From Sporolactobacillus pectinivorans (lineage in GTDB: Bacteria; Bacillota; Bacilli; Bacillales; Sporolactobacillaceae), in assembly GCF_002802965.1 (NCBI RefSeq), contig NZ_NXGA01000001.1, forward strand, positions 2,615,962 through 2,659,238: a DNA stretch of 43,277 bases. Reading direction: 5' to 3'. A program made the position numbers and the translations under genes. The notes under the pieces were generated by a model. That model searched no databases. It saw nothing but the letters and a program-made list of their open reading frames with translations, and was not told the origin of the DNA. This document shows, in pieces, positions 40,954-43,277 of the stretch (its first letter is position 1; each line of letters starts with the position of its first letter).

Positions 40954-41146
40954 TCAGCTGTGATCCGCCGTGATGAACAGTTCCATCTTTCTGATCTTCA
41001 GTTTATAGCCCATGAAAGCCCATCGCCCGATAAAAATGTTCTCCAATCTCATTGCCTTTTTTCAGGGAATTTTTTTGTACGTCGCTTTCCATTAGTACAT
41101 ATAAAGCTTGATCAAGATTTTCAATACTGGCTAATTGTATTTTCAT
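40954..41146 (-). pseudogene. GNAT-like gene remnant with internal deletion and frameshift
   Basis: From ATG 41146 (GGTGGG eight bases upstream): MKIQLASIENLDQALYVLME, SDVQKNSLKKGNEIGEHFYRAMGFHGL, then a stop at 41003. The start looks like a GNAT N terminus and HFYRAMGF like the Tyr-containing GNAT C terminus, so the central acetyl-CoA domain appears deleted. One frame over, the end continues GYKLKIRKMELFITADHS to a stop at 40954. Only a short peptide can be made now. The 225-nt gap that follows (41147-41370) contains a TTGGAC/TATAAG-type promoter for the lipoprotein. Confidence 0.55.
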
Positions 41147-41370
41147 AACATACACCCACCAAAATTATTGTCCTTTAGCTATGACGATGTTACGCACTTT
41201 CACAACTAAAGTATAACAAACGACGCCCCTGGGAATGACCATTTTCTCATCCAGTTACGTACATATATTGCCAAATGTGTATGTTTTAAAAGAATGGCTT
41301 GCATTGGACCGGGCCTCTATCAGATAATATAAGAGGGACGCGGTTATTTTAAAGAAAAGAGGGTGAGATC

Positions 41371-42198
41371 ATGAAAAAGCTGAGTGTCATTCTCTCGGTT
41401 CTGTCTGTTGTGTTTCTGATCACCGGCTGTTCTTCACAAACTTCACCGAATCATAATCAGAGTTCAAGCTCGACTGCCCAGCAGTCTTCCTCGAGTCAGG
41501 CAGACAGTGGTCAAAGTACTTCTTCAGCGAGCAACAGCTCAAGCAGTCAGGCGAACAGCAGCAGCGTCCCAAATGTAACAACAGGTTCAACGGGACAAGT
41601 GCTGAAAGATGTCCGGTCAATTCTGAAAAACGGCAGCGAACTCTTGCTTCCATCGACGCTGCCTGTTGAAAAAGGAAAATATGCGTCAGCAGTGGTGAAA
41701 AATGGTTCATCCGGCAATACTGTATCATTCAAACAAACGAGCCAGCCTGTCAAAGTCAATGATGCTTCACTCACCACAGCACAGACGGTAGCAACAGTCA
41801 AAAGTACGACATATGCAAGTACGTCAGAAGCTGCCAAGCAAATTTCATTTCATAAGTATGGGAAAAGCGATGGGAGTCCCGTCACTCTTGGCCACAATAT
41901 CACCGGATATGCTGACGCCGGCGCGGGAACTGCCGGCACTTCCTGGAATGAGGGCCGCTGGACGCTAATGGCTCTTTCACCGACCTCGGATGCCCAAAAA
42001 GGAATAGCGCTTGCGAAAAAGGTTGTGTCTTATCTCGAAATCCATTCATTGCCTGCCCCTCATCAATATGGTTTGATCCAAGTTTATACGGACAGCCGCC
42101 AGGACTATATCATGTGGCAGGAAGGCAAAACTGTATATCAGCTGACTGACGTCAATGATCCGCTGAAGCTATTATCCGTAGTCGTTTCGATGAGGTGA
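41371..42198 (+). CDS. Ser-rich lipoprotein of unknown function
   Basis: 275 residues. Signal peptide with lipobox: MKKLSVILSVLSVVFLITGC, where Cys20 would be lipidated and anchored on the outer face of the membrane. A low-complexity Ser/Gln/Asn linker (~21-70) follows, then a ~200-residue domain (VRSILKNGSELLLPSTLPVE ... GRWTLMALSPTSDAQKGIAL ... YTDSRQDYIMWQEGKTVYQL) that I do not recognise. Relatives of such Ser-linker lipoproteins are common in Bacillota. GAGGGTG lies five bases before the ATG. Single gene with its own terminator. Confidence 0.8.
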   Translation: MKKLSVILSVLSVVFLITGCSSQTSPNHNQSSSSTAQQSSSSQADSGQSTSSASNSSSSQANSSSVPNVTTGSTGQVLKDVRSILKNGSELLLPSTLPVEKGKYASAVVKNGSSGNTVSFKQTSQPVKVNDASLTTAQTVATVKSTTYASTSEAAKQISFHKYGKSDGSPVTLGHNITGYADAGAGTAGTSWNEGRWTLMALSPTSDAQKGIALAKKVVSYLEIHSLPAPHQYGLIQVYTDSRQDYIMWQEGKTVYQLTDVNDPLKLLSVVVSMR

Positions 42199-42232
42199 AC
42201 TCTGAGATTGTCATAAGCTGCTCAATAATGAT

Positions 42233-42276
42233 AAACGCACTGCAGAAAATATGATTCTGGAGTGCGTTTCGCTTCT
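42233..42276 (+). terminator. Intrinsic terminator after the lipoprotein gene
   Basis: AAACGCACT (42233-42241) pairs perfectly with AGTGCGTTT (42261-42269), with inner CAG/CTG pairing; followed by a short T/C-rich run (TTTCGCTTCT). Moderately strong. Confidence 0.65.
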
Positions 42277-42291
42277 ACTCAGTTTCAAGCA

Positions 42292-42489
42292 TCACTTTTT
42301 TCTTTCATAGGTATAGTATGTATACGGTATTTCAGCTTCTTCAATTCGTTTCTCAAAAGTTTTTATAAAGTTCTCTTTGCACCGATAACATGGTTTTTCG
42401 ATATGGCGACTATGATCGAAATCATCGTACTCTCCCTGTAAAAAGATTTGCAGATGCAGTGAATTTCCCATCTGCTGTACCGTAAACAC
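42292..42489 (-). CDS. Small hypothetical protein with a CxxC motif
   Basis: 65 residues from GTG 42489, nine bases after the HAD stop; an ATG seven codons in (42471) is an alternative, and neither has a clear ribosome site. The sequence has protein-like composition: LHLQIFLQGEYDDFDHSRHI, then a single CYRC pair and a charged helix (NFIKTFEKRIEEAE) and a Tyr-rich end. The Cys pair plus nearby His residues might bind metal. Not recognised. Likely translated together with the upstream HAD gene if real. Confidence 0.5.
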   Translation of the reverse strand: MFTVQQMGNSLHLQIFLQGEYDDFDHSRHIEKPCYRCKENFIKTFEKRIEEAEIPYTYYTYERKK

Positions 42490-42497
42490 ATGCTGAA

Positions 42498-43196
42498 CTA
42501 TTCATTACTGTTGCACACTATATTTTTAATTTCTGTAAAGTCTTCTATGTAATAATCTGCGAACGCTTTAATCCTATTAAGTTGCTTTTCGCTTCTTTTG
42601 AACAAGTAAGTCGTTAAAATGGTCTTAATCCCCAACTCTTTTGCTCCTTTCAATTCTTCTGAACCCCCGTCTCCAACAAAGACACAACGTTCCGGAGTGA
42701 CATTCATTTGTTCAAGCGCTATTTTATAAATATTGGCCTGAGGCTTTAAGCAGCCGACGTCGTACGAAAATACAACATAATCAAATAAACTGCTCAGCGG
42801 CGATTCTGCCCAATGCATGGCATCAATAACGTCTGAATTACTGATTAGGCATAATTTTTTTCCGCTTTTCTTTAAATCTGAAAGGGCACGAAGAATTGCA
42901 GCGTCAACATCAATTAAGGCCTGCTCCATTCTTTTTTCCCTAAGTTTTAAAATTTCATCGATTGTCTCTTCATTAACACATGCATTCGTCTTATCAACGA
43001 TAGATTGAATGATCGCACGCGGATCTTTTATATTTCCAATGGCTCTTTGGAAATATAATGTTTCATCCTCCGCATAGTGTTCCCATTCTTCGCGGGAAAG
43101 GCCTAACACATCATTTTCATTTTTAAGCCCTCTGTATTTAGGCGTTACCAGTGTAAAAAACAGATCAAAAAATACAACTTCCAGACTTGTATTTAT
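42498..43196 (-). CDS. HAD-superfamily hydrolase whose start appears to be ATA
   Basis: 232 residues if begun at 43196. Conventional starts (first GTG 43109) would omit motif I, yet the upstream codons in the same frame read TSLEVVFFDLFFTLVTPKYR with the expected D-x-F-x-T nucleophile motif. Downstream: LCLISNSD (motif II), CLKPQANIY (Lys, motif III) and CVFVGDGGSEE (motif IV), so all HAD motifs are present. Between an in-frame TGA (about 43253) and motif I there is no ATG, GTG or TTG. A perfect AGGAGG (43210-43205) lies eight bases before ATA 43196. Either ATA initiates or an ATG was mutated. Probably a phosphoglycolate-phosphatase-like small-molecule phosphatase. Confidence 0.75.
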   Translation of the reverse strand: MNTSLEVVFFDLFFTLVTPKYRGLKNENDVLGLSREEWEHYAEDETLYFQRAIGNIKDPRAIIQSIVDKTNACVNEETIDEILKLREKRMEQALIDVDAAILRALSDLKKSGKKLCLISNSDVIDAMHWAESPLSSLFDYVVFSYDVGCLKPQANIYKIALEQMNVTPERCVFVGDGGSEELKGAKELGIKTILTTYLFKRSEKQLNRIKAFADYYIEDFTEIKNIVCNSNE

Positions 43197-43277
43197 CCTA
43201 GCCGCCTCCTGACACAGTATTATTGCAGACTTTTTATAAAATGAAGACCTTGTTCAAATAGTGGCCTCCAAAACTAT

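Overview
This window looks like a chromosomal accessory region from a low- to mid-GC Gram-positive, spore-former-type Bacillota. The evidence is strong GGAGG ribosome binding sites, a Bacillaceae-type dispersed repeat at about 6.05 kb, and gene families typical of Bacillales: an ECF transporter, MarR-MMPL, DUF2000, MocR-LysE, NERD and a BlaR1-type sensor domain. I cannot name the species; a Sporolactobacillaceae/Bacillaceae relative is an impression only. No rRNA, tRNA, CRISPR array, phage gene or intact transposase was seen.

Layout. 0-6 kb (minus strand): the front part of a multidrug-type ABC exporter cut by the window edge, then an ECF importer cassette (S component, fused double ATPase, T component) ending in a HAD phosphatase. 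6-16 kb: a nucleotidyltransferase, a PHP-domain hydrolase divergent from an RpiR regulator, a YeiH exporter divergent from a LysR regulator, and a MarR-MMPL operon followed by a reductase. 16-27 kb: a DHA2 drug pump with an extraordinary coiled-coil loop divergent from its TetR, DUF2000, AraC, ArsR, a MocR regulator divergent from a LysE exporter, TetR-flavodoxin, DJ-1, a methyltransferase, and an auxin-efflux-type carrier with a possible leader peptide. 27-41 kb mixes intact genes (VOC, PlsC-like, HisC, ElaA-like GNAT, HIT, two MFS, NERD, GNAT) with at least six broken genes: a WYL regulator, an SDR, two GNATs, an aminoglycoside nucleotidyltransferase and an EamA permease. 41-43.3 kb: a Ser-rich lipoprotein, a small Cys-motif protein and a HAD hydrolase.

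The recurring theme is small modules of one regulator beside one exporter or detoxification enzyme (MarR-MMPL, TetR-DHA2, LysR-YeiH, MocR-LysE, RpiR-PHP), several with visible palindromic or direct-repeat operators. Some start sites were moved from the longest open frame to the codon with a proper ribosome binding site.

The most unusual items are: (1) a protein at 29.05-30.05 kb that joins an apparent winged-helix domain to a BlaR1/class-D beta-lactamase-type sensor domain with no membrane segment or signal peptide, behind a promoter with a palindrome in its spacer, so possibly a one-component beta-lactam sensor; (2) four intergenic arrays of exact 20- or 21-bp period, two of which, 19 kb apart, share the 12-bp core AAATCGGTCTTC, all lying next to gene 3' ends; (3) three coding frames whose best ribosome binding site points at ATC or ATA rather than ATG/GTG/TTG.
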